DNA of 64,000 nt from Psychrobacter sp. APC 3281. Its GTDB lineage: Bacteria > Pseudomonadota > Gammaproteobacteria > Pseudomonadales > Moraxellaceae. The notes beneath the pieces are model-generated. The model had not been told where the DNA came from. It did no database searches and saw only the letters and a program-made list of their open reading frames with translations. Below, piece by piece: positions 17,823 to 27,886 of this stretch. The stretch spans positions 310,001 through 374,000 of the forward strand of contig NZ_JASDCS010000001.1 in the NCBI RefSeq assembly GCF_030407815.1. The letters are read 5' to 3'. The position numbers and the translations under genes are program-made. The first letter of the stretch is position 1; each line of letters starts with the position of its first letter.

Positions 17823-19742
17823 ATGTCTGTATCACGTGCATCTTCACGTACCTATCTTCGTTTAAGTATTTTGAGCGCGCTTGGCTTACTTGCAGTAAAT
17901 ACCGCAATGGCAGCCACTTCTGAAAACACTTCCATCAACGATAGCAATTTGCCACAAGTTGAACTTGATGAGATCGTCGTAACAGCGACTCGCACACCTA
18001 CTAAGACAAGTAATGTAATTGCGCAAACACGAGTAATCGATAAAGAAGAGTTACAACGTTATCAAGGTCAAACCGTTTTGGACGTACTCAAACGTCAGCC
18101 AGGCATTGCTTTTAAACAAAACGGTGGTCTTGGCGCTTCTTCAAACTTTTATATGCGCGGCTACGATAGCAAACAAGTCCTCGTATTGATTGATGGTATA
18201 CGTTATAGCTCAGTCAGTGCTGGAGGCGCCGCGTTAAACTTGCTACCTGCTGATCAAATTGATCGAATTGAAGTTCTCTATGGTGCATCAGGTTCTAGCA
18301 TCTATGGTGCGGATGCGATGGGTGGTGTGATTCAAGTATTCACTAAAGGCAGCAATATAGATCGAAGTAGCATGTCAGTTGCCGCAGGTATCGGCTCAAA
18401 CGATCATTATGTATACGGTGCAAGCGCACAACTTGCCAATACTAATGGTACTACATTAAGCCTTTCAGCCAGTCACAACGAAACAGATGGTATCAATGCG
18501 ACCCGTCCAGATCCCAGTAATCAAAATGACCCTTATAATAAAGACGATGATGGTTTTGAGAGCGACAGTGTAAGCTTAGCAGTCAATCAGCGTTTTAGCG
18601 ACACGTTACTGACAGGTGCTAGCATCTTGTATAGTAAATCCACTACTGAATATGACGATGGTACTTTTGAAGACGCTCATGCTGATCAAGAAAACGGCGC
18701 AGCACAAGCTTATGTCGACTGGCAATATATGCCTGATGCCTCTGTTAAGCTCCAATATGGTCACTCTATTGATAAAAGCGAGTCTTATGCTAAGTATCCA
18801 AATGTATTCGATGGTACTCAAGACCAGATTAGCTTAGTTGGTAAAAACAAGCTGCTAGCTGGTGAAGGTGTTTATGGTCTCGAATACCTCACTCAAGACT
18901 TAGACAGCACGGCTTACAGTATTGATGACCGTAATGTCAAAAGTGCCTTTGCTGGCTATGTCATCGCCAATGACCGCTTTGATGCACAAGCCAACCTACG
19001 CTACGATGATGACTCACGCTATGGTGATGAAACCACCTATAATTTGGGCGGTGCAATGCATCTTAGTCCTGATTTCCGCGTTGGTGCGAGCTATGCTAAA
19101 GGCTTCCGCGCACCTGTTTTTAATGATTTAAGCCCTGTATATAGTGGTAACCCCGATCTAAAGCCTGAAACTAGCGACAACTACGAAGCTTTTGCTGAAT
19201 ACAACACTCTGCTACAGTCTACACGTCTCACTGGCTATTATAATGATGTTGAAAATTTAATCAGTTACGTCGCAAGCCCTACGCCTAGCAATCCTTATGC
19301 AGGAGCTAGTCAAAATATCAATGAAGCTAAAATCAAAGGTATCTCATTAACTTCTGACTGGGAAATGAACGACTATCTGTTTGGCGGCAGCTATGATTAC
19401 CAGAAGGCAGAAGACAGTAGTGGCGGAAGTGATGATGGCAACTCTCTTCCCTACCGTCCTGAACACAAGGGCTTGGTATATGTCGGATACCGTCTGCCAA
19501 GTTTAGATATACGCGCTGAATATCAGTATGTAGGGGACTATTACAGCAGAATTACCAATACTGACTCTCAATTTGTAGACAACTATGGATTGCTGAACAT
19601 CAGTGGTAACTACAAACTTACTGATAATTTATCTATGACTGCACGTCTAAATAACATCACTAACGAAGAGTATATAACAGATATTGGCTATAATACTGAC
19701 GGTATTAACTACTTTACCTCTCTAACCTACAACTGGTACTAA
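17823..19742 (+). CDS. TonB-dependent outer-membrane receptor, BtuB/CirA-like
   Basis: Outer-membrane beta-barrel of 639 residues that takes up a ligand using TonB energy. It has a signal peptide ending in AMA near residue 30, a TonB box (DEIVVTATRTP) at about residue 50, the plug domain with VLVLIDGIRY and GSSIYGADAMGGVIQVFT, and a C-terminal strand ending in SLTYNWY (terminal aromatic). The plug is closest to BtuB-type receptors, but the ligand is inference. The ATG at 17823 is preferred over an upstream TTG because GGA lies 9 bases before it. It ends at a strong terminator. Confidence 0.92.
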   Translation: MSVSRASSRTYLRLSILSALGLLAVNTAMAATSENTSINDSNLPQVELDEIVVTATRTPTKTSNVIAQTRVIDKEELQRYQGQTVLDVLKRQPGIAFKQNGGLGASSNFYMRGYDSKQVLVLIDGIRYSSVSAGGAALNLLPADQIDRIEVLYGASGSSIYGADAMGGVIQVFTKGSNIDRSSMSVAAGIGSNDHYVYGASAQLANTNGTTLSLSASHNETDGINATRPDPSNQNDPYNKDDDGFESDSVSLAVNQRFSDTLLTGASILYSKSTTEYDDGTFEDAHADQENGAAQAYVDWQYMPDASVKLQYGHSIDKSESYAKYPNVFDGTQDQISLVGKNKLLAGEGVYGLEYLTQDLDSTAYSIDDRNVKSAFAGYVIANDRFDAQANLRYDDDSRYGDETTYNLGGAMHLSPDFRVGASYAKGFRAPVFNDLSPVYSGNPDLKPETSDNYEAFAEYNTLLQSTRLTGYYNDVENLISYVASPTPSNPYAGASQNINEAKIKGISLTSDWEMNDYLFGGSYDYQKAEDSSGGSDDGNSLPYRPEHKGLVYVGYRLPSLDIRAEYQYVGDYYSRITNTDSQFVDNYGLLNISGNYKLTDNLSMTARLNNITNEEYITDIGYNTDGINYFTSLTYNWY

Positions 19743-19775
19743 TTTTGGCTGAGTAGTATCAAAAAACATTAAAAC

Positions 19776-19806
19776 AAAAAAGGTCATCAGTCGATGGCCT
19801 TTTTTA
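19776..19806 (+). terminator. terminator of the TonB-receptor gene
   Basis: Eight-bp stem AGGTCATC/GATGGCCT (one G-T pair) with the loop AGTC, preceded by A and followed by T runs. Confidence 0.88.
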
Positions 19807-19904
19807 TGGCTATAGATTCCTGTTTGAGGTTTTGTTTGTCTAAGGCGTCAGCTATTTATCTCAGTCAATAGGTGACAATTAACCACTCATCTATTACAAT
19901 AACG

Positions 19905-20045
19905 ACCTCCGAGAGGTGTTGCGCCATAATAGTGATTTACTGCATTAACATTCTATAGTTATGCAATCAAAGGTTATGTTAGGCTCGGTTAACTGTCGAG
20001 AGTCCATATTTTTGGTCGCTCACAGCGCAAACAACGGCACCTGCG
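19905..20045 (+). promoter_or_regulatory. S-adenosylhomocysteine (SAH) riboswitch
   Basis: The core matches the SAH riboswitch consensus in order. CCGAG (19909-19913) pairs with CTCGG (19984-19988) within AGGCTCGG. Directly after the first arm, AGGTGTTG (19914-19921) pairs with CGGCACCT (20035-20042) with two G-T pairs, forming the expected interleaved helix. The conserved TTGC, AGGCTCGG and CAACGG elements are present. A 70-base insertion between the arms is AT-rich. In other bacteria this class switches ahcY, metF or metH on when SAH builds up, which fits the downstream genes ahcY and metF. Confidence 0.85.
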
Positions 20046-20090
20046 TTTTTATTCTTTTTATCATTCGTTAACCACTGATAGGAGCATATT

Positions 20091-21515
20091 ATGGACGCAG
20101 TGTCTACTACACCATCTGCCCATACGATCGATCCCTCTTTCACTGACTACAAAGTCGCTGACATCAGCCTTGCTGATTACGGCCGCCGTGAAATTACCCT
20201 TGCTGAAGCCGAAATGCCTGCCCTAATGGGTTTGCGTCGTCGCTACGAAGCAGACCAGCCGCTTAAAGGCGCGAAAATCGCTGGCTGTATCCACATGACC
20301 ATCCAAACGGCTGTCCTTATCGAGACACTCGTCGCGCTTGGTGCTGAAGTACGCTGGACATCATGTAATATCTTCTCAACTCAAGACCATGCTGCTGCTG
20401 CAATTGCTGCTGCTGGTATCTCTGTTTATGCTTGGAAAGGCGAAACAGAAGAAGAGTATGAATGGTGCCTACGTCAGCAAGTCCATGTTGGCGGCGAAGC
20501 ATCAGGCCAACTTTGGGATGCTAACTTAATCTTGGATGATGGCGGTGATTTGACTGCTTTGATTCACAATGATTATGCAGAGCTTCTTGATAACATCCAC
20601 GGTATTTCAGAAGAGACCACCACTGGCGTTCATCGCTTGGTTGAGATGCTTGGTAAAGGTACACTTAAAGTACCAGCCATCAACGTCAACGATGCAGTTA
20701 CCAAGTCTAAAAACGACAACAAATACGGCTGCCGTCATAGCTTAAACGATGCTATCAAACGCGCTACCGATATGTTCCTTGCTGGTCGCCGCGCTTTGGT
20801 TATCGGTTATGGCGATGTAGGTAAAGGCTCTACACAAAGCTTACGCCAAGAAGGCATGATCGTACGTGTTTCAGAAGTTGACCCTATTTGTGCTATGCAG
20901 GCATGTATGGACGGCTTTGAAGTCTTATCACCATACATTGACGGTGACAACACGGGCGGCGCAGCCAGCATCAACAAGCGCTTGCTTGAAGACACTGACA
21001 TGATCGTCACCACGACTGGTAACTATCACGTTTGTGACCGTCATATGCTAGCAGCCCTTAAGCCTGGTGCTGTGGTGTGTAACATCGGTCACTTTGATAC
21101 AGAAATCGACACACAGTTTATGCGTGATAACTGGCGCTGGGTTGAGATCAAGCCACAAGTTCATCAAATCTTCCGCTCAGACGATGAGAACGATTATCTA
21201 ATCTTGCTTGCTGAAGGTCGCCTAGTAAACCTAGGTAACGCAACTGGTCACCCATCACGCGTGATGGACGGCTCATTTGCCAACCAAGTATTGGCTCAAA
21301 TGTATCTGTTCGAAGAAAAATTCGCTGACTTGCCAGCTGACCAACGTACTGACAACCTATACGTAAAAGTATTGCCTAAGAAGTTAGACGAAGAAGTGGC
21401 CGCTGCGATGGTTGCAGGCTTTAATGGTACGCTAACCAAGCTGACCCAAAAGCAAGCTGAGTATTTGGGTGTGCCAGTTGAAGGTCCATTCAAGCCTGAC
21501 GCTTATAAATACTAA
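20091..21515 (+). CDS. ahcY: S-adenosylhomocysteine hydrolase
   Basis: NAD-dependent enzyme that splits SAH to adenosine and homocysteine, removing the product inhibitor of methyltransferases. The NAD-binding motif GYGDVGKGS near residue 240 and the C-terminal signature KPDAYKY are present; 474 residues is the usual bacterial length. GGAG lies 6 bases before the ATG. It forms a unit with metF (13 bases between genes), and the SAH riboswitch precedes both. Confidence 0.99.
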   Translation: MDAVSTTPSAHTIDPSFTDYKVADISLADYGRREITLAEAEMPALMGLRRRYEADQPLKGAKIAGCIHMTIQTAVLIETLVALGAEVRWTSCNIFSTQDHAAAAIAAAGISVYAWKGETEEEYEWCLRQQVHVGGEASGQLWDANLILDDGGDLTALIHNDYAELLDNIHGISEETTTGVHRLVEMLGKGTLKVPAINVNDAVTKSKNDNKYGCRHSLNDAIKRATDMFLAGRRALVIGYGDVGKGSTQSLRQEGMIVRVSEVDPICAMQACMDGFEVLSPYIDGDNTGGAASINKRLLEDTDMIVTTTGNYHVCDRHMLAALKPGAVVCNIGHFDTEIDTQFMRDNWRWVEIKPQVHQIFRSDDENDYLILLAEGRLVNLGNATGHPSRVMDGSFANQVLAQMYLFEEKFADLPADQRTDNLYVKVLPKKLDEEVAAAMVAGFNGTLTKLTQKQAEYLGVPVEGPFKPDAYKY

Positions 21516-21528
21516 AAGGAGCCTGACT

Positions 21529-22377
21529 GTGAGTAAGCCTGCTTTCTCCTTTGAGTTCTTTCCTGCAAAGACCGAGCAAGGTCACGAAAAGCTTCTCAGC
21601 ACTTATGATGAGCTTAATAAGTTGTCACCAGCTTATTTTTCGGTAACTTATGGTGCGGGCGGTTCAACTCGTAGCCGCACCTTAGATATCGTACAGGCAC
21701 TAAGTGCGCGTGGTACCACTGAAATCGCGCCGCACATGTCTTGTATTGGCGATGACAAGAGTGAAATCGCTGAATTGCTCGAGTATTATAAGACTTTAGG
21801 TATTAGACGCTTAGTAGCGCTACGCGGCGACTTGCCATCAGGTCAGGTGGGCATGGGTGAACTACCATTTGCGGTAGATTTGGTAAAATACATTCGTGAG
21901 CATTCAGGTGATCACTTCCATATCGAAGTGGCTTCCTATCCTGAAATGCACCCACAAGCGCGGAGCTTTGAGTTTGACATTGATAACTTGGTGAATAAAT
22001 ACCAAGCTGGTGCCAATGCGTCGATTACTCAGTTTTTCTACAACGCTGACAGCTATCTGTACTTGCGTGATAAGTTAGAGAAACGCGGTATTGACACGGT
22101 AGCTCAGCCTTTGGTCGCTGGTATCATGCCAATTACCAATTCAAGCAATCTCTTGCGTTTTGCTGATAGCTGTGGTGCTGATATTCCGCGCTATGTACGT
22201 AAGCAGTTGACGGATTTTGGCGATGATCGTAAAGCTATTCGCGAGTTTGGCTTTGATGTGGTTTGTCGCTTGTGTGAACGCTTGATTGCCGAGGGCGTAC
22301 CTGCCATGCATTTTTATAGCATGAACAAAGTTGAGCCAAACAAACGCTTGGTAGAAGCATTGGGATTGACTGCTTAA
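21529..22377 (+). CDS. metF: 5,10-methylenetetrahydrofolate reductase
   Basis: FAD enzyme giving 5-methyltetrahydrofolate for homocysteine remethylation. The start of the TIM barrel reads FSFEFFPAKTEQG, with the catalytic Glu in this stretch; VTYGAGGSTR and LRGDLPSG are characteristic. I choose the GTG at 21529, with AAGGAG 7 bases before it, giving 282 residues. A longer frame from 21469 would overlap ahcY and lacks support. It is the second gene of the SAH-riboswitch operon, so both homocysteine production and its remethylation are controlled together. Confidence 0.97.
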   Translation: MSKPAFSFEFFPAKTEQGHEKLLSTYDELNKLSPAYFSVTYGAGGSTRSRTLDIVQALSARGTTEIAPHMSCIGDDKSEIAELLEYYKTLGIRRLVALRGDLPSGQVGMGELPFAVDLVKYIREHSGDHFHIEVASYPEMHPQARSFEFDIDNLVNKYQAGANASITQFFYNADSYLYLRDKLEKRGIDTVAQPLVAGIMPITNSSNLLRFADSCGADIPRYVRKQLTDFGDDRKAIREFGFDVVCRLCERLIAEGVPAMHFYSMNKVEPNKRLVEALGLTA

Positions 22378-22430
22378 ACTTGTAAGCATTCTAGAATATC
22401 CTTTAATCATTCCTGAAGACATTATTAATG

Positions 22431-22460
22431 ACTGGCGCTTTTAGGAGCGCCAGTTTTTTA
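22431..22460 (+). terminator. metF terminator
   Basis: Stem ACTGGCGCT / AGCGCCAGT with a short loop (TTTAGG) and seven T. It ends the ahcY-metF transcript. Confidence 0.9.
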
Positions 22461-22462
22461 TT

Positions 22463-22677
22463 GTCAAAATTTTGACCAATAGCCCTTTACCGTTTTATTC
22501 ATACACTTTATCTTATTTGATTTTTAAAAATTTCTTCACTGTGTAATAATGCTGCTCTAAAAATAATTATCTTTATTAAGAAAAATTCTCATAAAACAAA
22601 TGTCATTAATTGTCTCAAGTGATATTCTATAGATCTAATAATAACTATACTCAATCAAATAATAGGAATAAGACCAC
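22463..22677. other. intergenic region before rsmE
   Basis: AT-rich spacer of 215 bases, presumably holding the rsmE promoter. No further structure is recognised. Confidence 0.4.
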
Positions 22678-23559
22678 GTGCGACGTTTTTTTTATGCCGT
22701 TAACAACGACAATGCTGATGCCTCATCACTACCTAAATTGGGTGAGTTACCGATAGGTAGCAATGTCGAATTACCCGATAGTATTGTCCATCACTGGTGC
22801 CGTGTACTACGAGCCAATATTGGTGATCAAGGGATTTTGTTCGATGGATTTGGCGGCGAATATACAGTAGAGCTACAGGCAATCAGTAAAAAAAATGCCA
22901 CTGCTACTTTGCTTACACATATAGACGACGATCGTACGGCATCTACTATCACTCAGATTGGTTTGGTAATGAGCCGCGGTGAGCGTATGGATTATGCTAT
23001 TCAAAAAGCAACTGAGCTTGGAGTGACTGCCGTTCAGTTACTCAGCAGCCACCATGGCGAAGTCACATTGAAACCTGCTCAAGTTGAAAAGAAACTGGCG
23101 CACTGGCAACAAGTAGCGATCGCCGCTTGTGAACAATGCGGTCTTAATCGTCCACCTCTTATTCTTGCGCCACAATCTATCAATGAATGGCTAAGCAATA
23201 CCAATTCTGACGCTAAGGCTACTGAAGCTACGAAGGCGCAAATGGCCGTCAGTTCTATCGTTTCTGTGCTTAGTCATGATCCTTACTACCAAGTATTAGC
23301 AAACGCTGCAGACCTGTGTATGCAGATGAGCGTACCAGCAGCAGGACAGCCTGCTATGCCTAACGCTTTACCCGATATTCTTAAACAACAGACCCCTTAT
23401 ATCAAACTGTTGATCGGGCCTGAGGGTGGTCTGAGTCAAGATGAATGTCAGCAAGCGGAGAGTATTGGCTTTAAGCCTTGGCAAATCGGCACAAGAGTCT
23501 TGCGTACCGAGACTGCACCAGTGGTAGCGTTAGCTACTCTACATGCCTTAAGCCCCTAG
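22678..23559 (+). CDS. rsmE: 16S rRNA (uracil-1498-N3)-methyltransferase
   Basis: SAM-dependent SPOUT methyltransferase that modifies U1498 of 16S rRNA. The N-terminal PUA-like part holds HHWCRVLRANIGDQG. The SPOUT knot region reads KLLIGPEGGLSQDECQQA with IGTRVLRTETAP near the C-terminus, the family hallmarks. The start is a GTG; 293 residues is longer than E. coli RsmE (243) because of an insertion around residues 180-225. Confidence 0.94.
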   Translation: MRRFFYAVNNDNADASSLPKLGELPIGSNVELPDSIVHHWCRVLRANIGDQGILFDGFGGEYTVELQAISKKNATATLLTHIDDDRTASTITQIGLVMSRGERMDYAIQKATELGVTAVQLLSSHHGEVTLKPAQVEKKLAHWQQVAIAACEQCGLNRPPLILAPQSINEWLSNTNSDAKATEATKAQMAVSSIVSVLSHDPYYQVLANAADLCMQMSVPAAGQPAMPNALPDILKQQTPYIKLLIGPEGGLSQDECQQAESIGFKPWQIGTRVLRTETAPVVALATLHALSP

Positions 23560-23732
23560 TAAAAACTGATAAGTATTAGTATGACTATCGTAGTTTTTAT
23601 CTTTTATGCTTATAGTCCAGAATAATGTCTATTCTGTATCGTGCATAGTAAAACGCGATGCCAACTCAATGTTAATAAATTGATAATGCAGTTCTTATTT
23701 TTATAAGCCTTTATCTTTTGTGAGCCACTATT

Positions 23733-25445
23733 ATGAGCAATTTTGACACTATTCCAGTATCAATCAAGCAGCAGTTGATGAGTACGCTATGTGAACAGCT
23801 TGAAGACGCCATTTTTATACTAGACGAAAATCTACGTTATTTATCTGTCAATCCTAGCTATGAGCTTTTGATTGGCTACAAAGAAGAGTTTTTAATCGGT
23901 CGTCCACTTGGTATATATGCTGCTGAATTTTTATCAGAAGCAGAGCAAGTAATTCTAAAAGATATCAAGAAAAACTTAAACGAACATGGTTTTTATGAAC
24001 TTGATTTTTCGATGGCCAACCGTTATGGACAGAATATTGACTGTCATATTACTTATCGCAAGATTTATGTCGAACAGACAGCCTACCATGTAGGTATGTT
24101 GCGTGATATGTCTGCAGTTATTAAAGATCAAAAACAGGTCGCCCATTTACTCAACTATGATCAGCTCACAGGTCTCCCTAACCGCAAGGTATTTTTGAGT
24201 CAGACAAGTGACATGCTATTGGATAGTTACCAAGAGGTTGTCCTTGTACGCTTAAACATTGACCGTTATCGCAATCTTGCCAGCCTATTAGGGCCTGATG
24301 GTGCCAATGATTTAATAAAAAACTTTGCAGAAGGAGTCGAAAAGCTCAAACTGCATAATTTACGCTCCTTTTCTCACTTTGGGGGTGATGATTTTGCGCT
24401 ATTATTTGAAGTTAAAGATGCCAATATGGTACGTCATCAGCTAGACACACTCATGCAAATGTGTGAGCGTCCCTTCTCTACTGACAAGAGCCATGCGACA
24501 GATGCAAATATCTATTACCATATTTCTGTGGGTGTGAGCTGTTTTCCAAAAGACGATAACGAAGTAACGGGTTTATTGACCAAAGCAGAAAAAGCATTGG
24601 ACTATGTCAAGCAGCATGGAGGCGATGATATACGTTGGTACGATGAGGCCATTGAAAGCGCTACCGCTGGCAGTTTAGAGTTAGAATCTGAGCTTAGGAC
24701 TGCTACCATTGAAGGTCAATTCGTTCCTTATTATCAGCCAAAGTTCTCATTAGAGACTGGTGCTATCACAGGTTTTGAAGCATTGGTACGTTGGCAACAC
24801 CCTACTCGCGGATTGCTCAAGCCCGTTCATTTTATCAATGCCATTATCGCGCACAAGCTCTCCTTTGATTTGTTTTCGCAACTGGCCATTAAAATCGTCA
24901 AACAATTAGCCATTTGGCAACAGCAAGGGTTTCATCAACACGTCTGTATCAACGCTGATGCTGCTGAGTTTAGCCACCCTGACTTCTTTGATATGGTCAG
25001 CACACTACTTACAGAGAATGACGTTGCTGCCCATCAGTTGCATATCGAAGTGACCGAGTCGTCTTTGATTCAGCGTCATGACAATGTAAAAAAACAGCTT
25101 AACTCGCTTAGAGAGCTTGGCGTACGTCTAGCGCTCGATGATTTCGGTACTGGTTATGCATCATTGAGCTACTTGCAAGAATACCCATTTGATTTTATCA
25201 AGATCGATAAGAGCTTTATCTCTAATATTGAAACCGATCGTACCCAGCACGCGATTGTAAAAGCCATTTTAGACTTAGCAGTCGCTTTAGATATGCAAGT
25301 CGTTGCTGAAGGTATCGAAACTGAGCAGCAGCGCGATGTGTTGTTAGATATGGGTTGCAAAATTGGTCAGGGCTATTGGTTTAGCAAACCCGTGGCTGCT
25401 GATGTCGCCACGGCGATGTTGATTAAACAAAACGGTTCTGAGTAA
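23733..25445 (+). CDS. PAS-GGDEF-EAL cyclic-di-GMP regulator
   Basis: Soluble protein of 570 residues with no membrane segment. A PAS sensor domain (about 20-130) is followed by a GGDEF domain whose motif is GGDDF (217-221) and an EAL domain (about 325-565). The EAL catalytic set appears complete: EALVRW (349-351), Asn in CINADA, EVTES, LDDFGTG, KIDKSF, VAEGIET and QGYWFSKP. It therefore probably degrades cyclic-di-GMP, while cyclase activity is uncertain because of the D-for-E change and the absence of an obvious RxxD I-site. The stop codon lies inside a 19-bp tandem duplication. Confidence 0.93.
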   Translation: MSNFDTIPVSIKQQLMSTLCEQLEDAIFILDENLRYLSVNPSYELLIGYKEEFLIGRPLGIYAAEFLSEAEQVILKDIKKNLNEHGFYELDFSMANRYGQNIDCHITYRKIYVEQTAYHVGMLRDMSAVIKDQKQVAHLLNYDQLTGLPNRKVFLSQTSDMLLDSYQEVVLVRLNIDRYRNLASLLGPDGANDLIKNFAEGVEKLKLHNLRSFSHFGGDDFALLFEVKDANMVRHQLDTLMQMCERPFSTDKSHATDANIYYHISVGVSCFPKDDNEVTGLLTKAEKALDYVKQHGGDDIRWYDEAIESATAGSLELESELRTATIEGQFVPYYQPKFSLETGAITGFEALVRWQHPTRGLLKPVHFINAIIAHKLSFDLFSQLAIKIVKQLAIWQQQGFHQHVCINADAAEFSHPDFFDMVSTLLTENDVAAHQLHIEVTESSLIQRHDNVKKQLNSLRELGVRLALDDFGTGYASLSYLQEYPFDFIKIDKSFISNIETDRTQHAIVKAILDLAVALDMQVVAEGIETEQQRDVLLDMGCKIGQGYWFSKPVAADVATAMLIKQNGSE

Positions 25446-25466
25446 ACAAAACGGTTCTGAGTAAAC
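25424..25466. repeat. 19-bp perfect tandem duplication across a stop codon
   Basis: The unit TAAACAAAACGGTTCTGAG occurs at 25424-25442 and 25443-25461, then TAAAC of a third copy. The TAA that ends the reading frame is the first three bases of the second copy. Confidence 0.95.
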
Positions 25467-26058
25467 GCTAAGCTATTCGCTATACGTTATTAATCATAAA
25501 CTACTATGTTAAGACTCCTAGCATACGAGCATGTTTAATGTTTATCACGTTTATATCTGTGAAATAACTTACATGCTCGGTTCTACCAAATAATGTTGTC
25601 ATTTGTACTGATGCGTTTGTCTTTATGGCGAACGCTATTTTTTTGGCTGTCGTTTTTTCACGTTAATACTAATCATATAAAGGACTATCTGTCTTAGTAA
25701 CGTTAGGGTTTTCATATGCTTAATGCTGCTGTTTCCTAGCGCCTAACGTCGATTGCATAACCGATGCAAGATAGGTTCATGACTTATCAGTCCTGTCACC
25801 AAACTTGTATAATCACCTATGAAAGCCTATCTTTTATAGTGAATTTGTTAGAGCACATTTAATCTCTCATTGACTCTGACAATCACCACTCTTTTTAACA
25901 CTATTTTATGTAATCGATAGCATGGTTGACCTGCTTTACTGTTTATCCTTTATTTAGATTTCCAGACTGGCTAGGTAAGAATAACGCACTAGAGGATAGT
26001 GCGACCATATGCTCATTATTGGCTATGATCGGTTACATTCCAAAAAGGACAGGAAGTT
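25467..26058. other. 592-base intergenic region
   Basis: No coding frame with a ribosome binding site is supported. A TATAAT at 25808-25813 with TTATCA 18 bases upstream is a weak promoter candidate for the acyl-CoA dehydrogenase. A 7-bp inverted repeat lies near the right end and is listed separately. Confidence 0.4.
25985..26003. promoter_or_regulatory. inverted repeat upstream of the acyl-CoA dehydrogenase
   Basis: CGCACTA-GAGGA-TAGTGCG is a perfect 7-bp inverted repeat 56 bases before the start codon. There is no T run, so it is not a terminator. It may be an operator or an RNA hairpin. Confidence 0.4.
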
Positions 26059-27852
26059 ATGCAATACAAAGCGCCCTTACGTGATATCCAATTCGTTATG
26101 CATGAACTACTCGATAGTGAAAGCCACTACAAAACTTTGCCTGCGTTCCAAGAAGCTGACCGCGAGCTAATGGACAGCCTATTTGAAATGGCTGCAAGCT
26201 TTGCTGAAAACGAACTGTCACCATTGAACCAAAGCGGTGATGCTGAAGGCTGTAAGTTTGACAATGGTAAGGTCACCACGCCAAAAGGCTTTAAAGAAGC
26301 TTATGACGCGTATTGTGAGCTTGGCTTCCCTGCTTTATCTGCTGAAGAAGATTTTGGCGGTCAAAACATGCCGTTCTCATTGTCTACTGTCATCAATGAA
26401 ATGGTTGGTACGGCTAACTGGTCATTCTCTATGTACCCTGGCCTATCACATGGTGCTATTCAAACCATCGAGCATCATGGTACTGACGAGCAAAAACAAA
26501 CTTATTTAGAAAAAATGGTCACGGGCGAATGGTCAGGCACCATGTGTCTTACTGAAGCGCATGCGGGTTCTGACTTGGGTATCATCCGTACCAAAGCCGA
26601 GCCTAAAGAAGATGGTAGCTATAGCATCACGGGTCAAAAGATTTTCATCTCTGCAGGTGAGCATGACCTAACCGGTAATATCATCCACATTGTCTTGGCT
26701 CGTCTACCAGGCGCACCTGCTGGCACCAAGGGTATCTCACTATTTATCGTTCCAAAAATGACGGTTAACGCAGATGGTAGCGTTGGCGAAAGCAACAATG
26801 TCGTTTGTGGCTCTATCGAACACAAAATGGGTATCAAAGCCTCTGCAACTTGTGTCATGAACTTCGATGGCGCAACAGGTTACTTGATTGGACCTGAAAA
26901 CCGTGGCCTACAGTGTATGTTCACCTTTATGAACGTGGCACGCATCGGTACTGCTGTGCAAGGTTTGACTGCAGCAGAGTATGCATTCCAAGGTTCATTG
27001 ACTTATGCAAAAGACCGCTTAGCGATGCGTTCACTATCAGGTACGAAAGCACCAGAAAAAGCAGCTGATCCTATCATCGTACATCCAGCGGTTCGTAACA
27101 TGCTATTGACTGAAAAAGCCTTTGCTGAAGGTGGTCGTGCGCTAGTGTATTACCTCTCACATTTTGCAGATACCGTTGCAAAAGGCGAAGGCGAAGAGTT
27201 GAAGTTTGCTGACCAAATGTTGTCACTACTGACACCAATCGCTAAAGCGTTCTTGACTGAAACAGGTCTGGAAGCTGCCAACCACGGTATCCAGGTTTAT
27301 GGCGGTCATGGTTTCGTTAGCGAATGGGGTATGGAGCAGAACGTACGTGATACGCGCATTTCTTGCTTATACGAAGGTACCACAGAGATTCAAGCACTTG
27401 ACTTGTTAGGTCGTAAAGTCTTGGGTTCACAAGGTAAGCTACTTGCGAACTTTGTAAACGTTATCCAAGAATTCTGTGAAGAAAACAAAGAAAACGACGA
27501 AATGGGTCAGTTCATTCGCCCACTTGCCAAGCATCTTAAAGAATGGGGCGATTTGACTGCACGCATCGGTATGCAAGCAACTGAAACGCCAGATGCTGTC
27601 GGCGGCGCTGCAGTAGACTATATGTATTTCAGTGGTTATGTGACCCTAGCCTACTTATGGGCGCGCATGGCACTGGTTGCTCAAACTGCTATCGCAAACG
27701 GTACTGGCGAAAAAGCATTCTATGACGCTAAAGTTAAAACAGCTCAGTTCTACTTTGCTAAGTTATTGCCACGTACTACTACGCACGTACAGCGTATTAG
27801 CACTGGTGTAGAGCCATACATGAGCATGGACGTTGATCAGTTTGCCTTTTAA
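26059..27852 (+). CDS. acyl-CoA dehydrogenase (large, C-terminal-extended type)
   Basis: FAD enzyme of 597 residues for the first step of fatty-acid beta-oxidation or a related acyl-CoA oxidation. The N-terminal helical domain is followed by the middle domain with MCLTEAHAGSDLG (flavin/substrate contact) near residue 160, and the C-terminal domain has YGGHGFVSEWGMEQ and the catalytic Glu in YEGTTEIQALDLLGRK near residue 440. The extra C-terminal 120 residues mark the roughly 600-residue group that includes PA0506-like long-chain enzymes and DmdC. AGGACAGGAAG precedes the ATG. It is a near paralogue of the gene at 28.2 kb. Confidence 0.95.
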   Translation: MQYKAPLRDIQFVMHELLDSESHYKTLPAFQEADRELMDSLFEMAASFAENELSPLNQSGDAEGCKFDNGKVTTPKGFKEAYDAYCELGFPALSAEEDFGGQNMPFSLSTVINEMVGTANWSFSMYPGLSHGAIQTIEHHGTDEQKQTYLEKMVTGEWSGTMCLTEAHAGSDLGIIRTKAEPKEDGSYSITGQKIFISAGEHDLTGNIIHIVLARLPGAPAGTKGISLFIVPKMTVNADGSVGESNNVVCGSIEHKMGIKASATCVMNFDGATGYLIGPENRGLQCMFTFMNVARIGTAVQGLTAAEYAFQGSLTYAKDRLAMRSLSGTKAPEKAADPIIVHPAVRNMLLTEKAFAEGGRALVYYLSHFADTVAKGEGEELKFADQMLSLLTPIAKAFLTETGLEAANHGIQVYGGHGFVSEWGMEQNVRDTRISCLYEGTTEIQALDLLGRKVLGSQGKLLANFVNVIQEFCEENKENDEMGQFIRPLAKHLKEWGDLTARIGMQATETPDAVGGAAVDYMYFSGYVTLAYLWARMALVAQTAIANGTGEKAFYDAKVKTAQFYFAKLLPRTTTHVQRISTGVEPYMSMDVDQFAF

Positions 27853-27886
27853 TTAAAGCGCTAAACTTCGCAATCGTATAATCTGA

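Noticed and set aside
22141-22422. Minus-strand frame of 93 codons
   Set aside because: Antisense to metF and part of its 3' region; no ribosome binding site.
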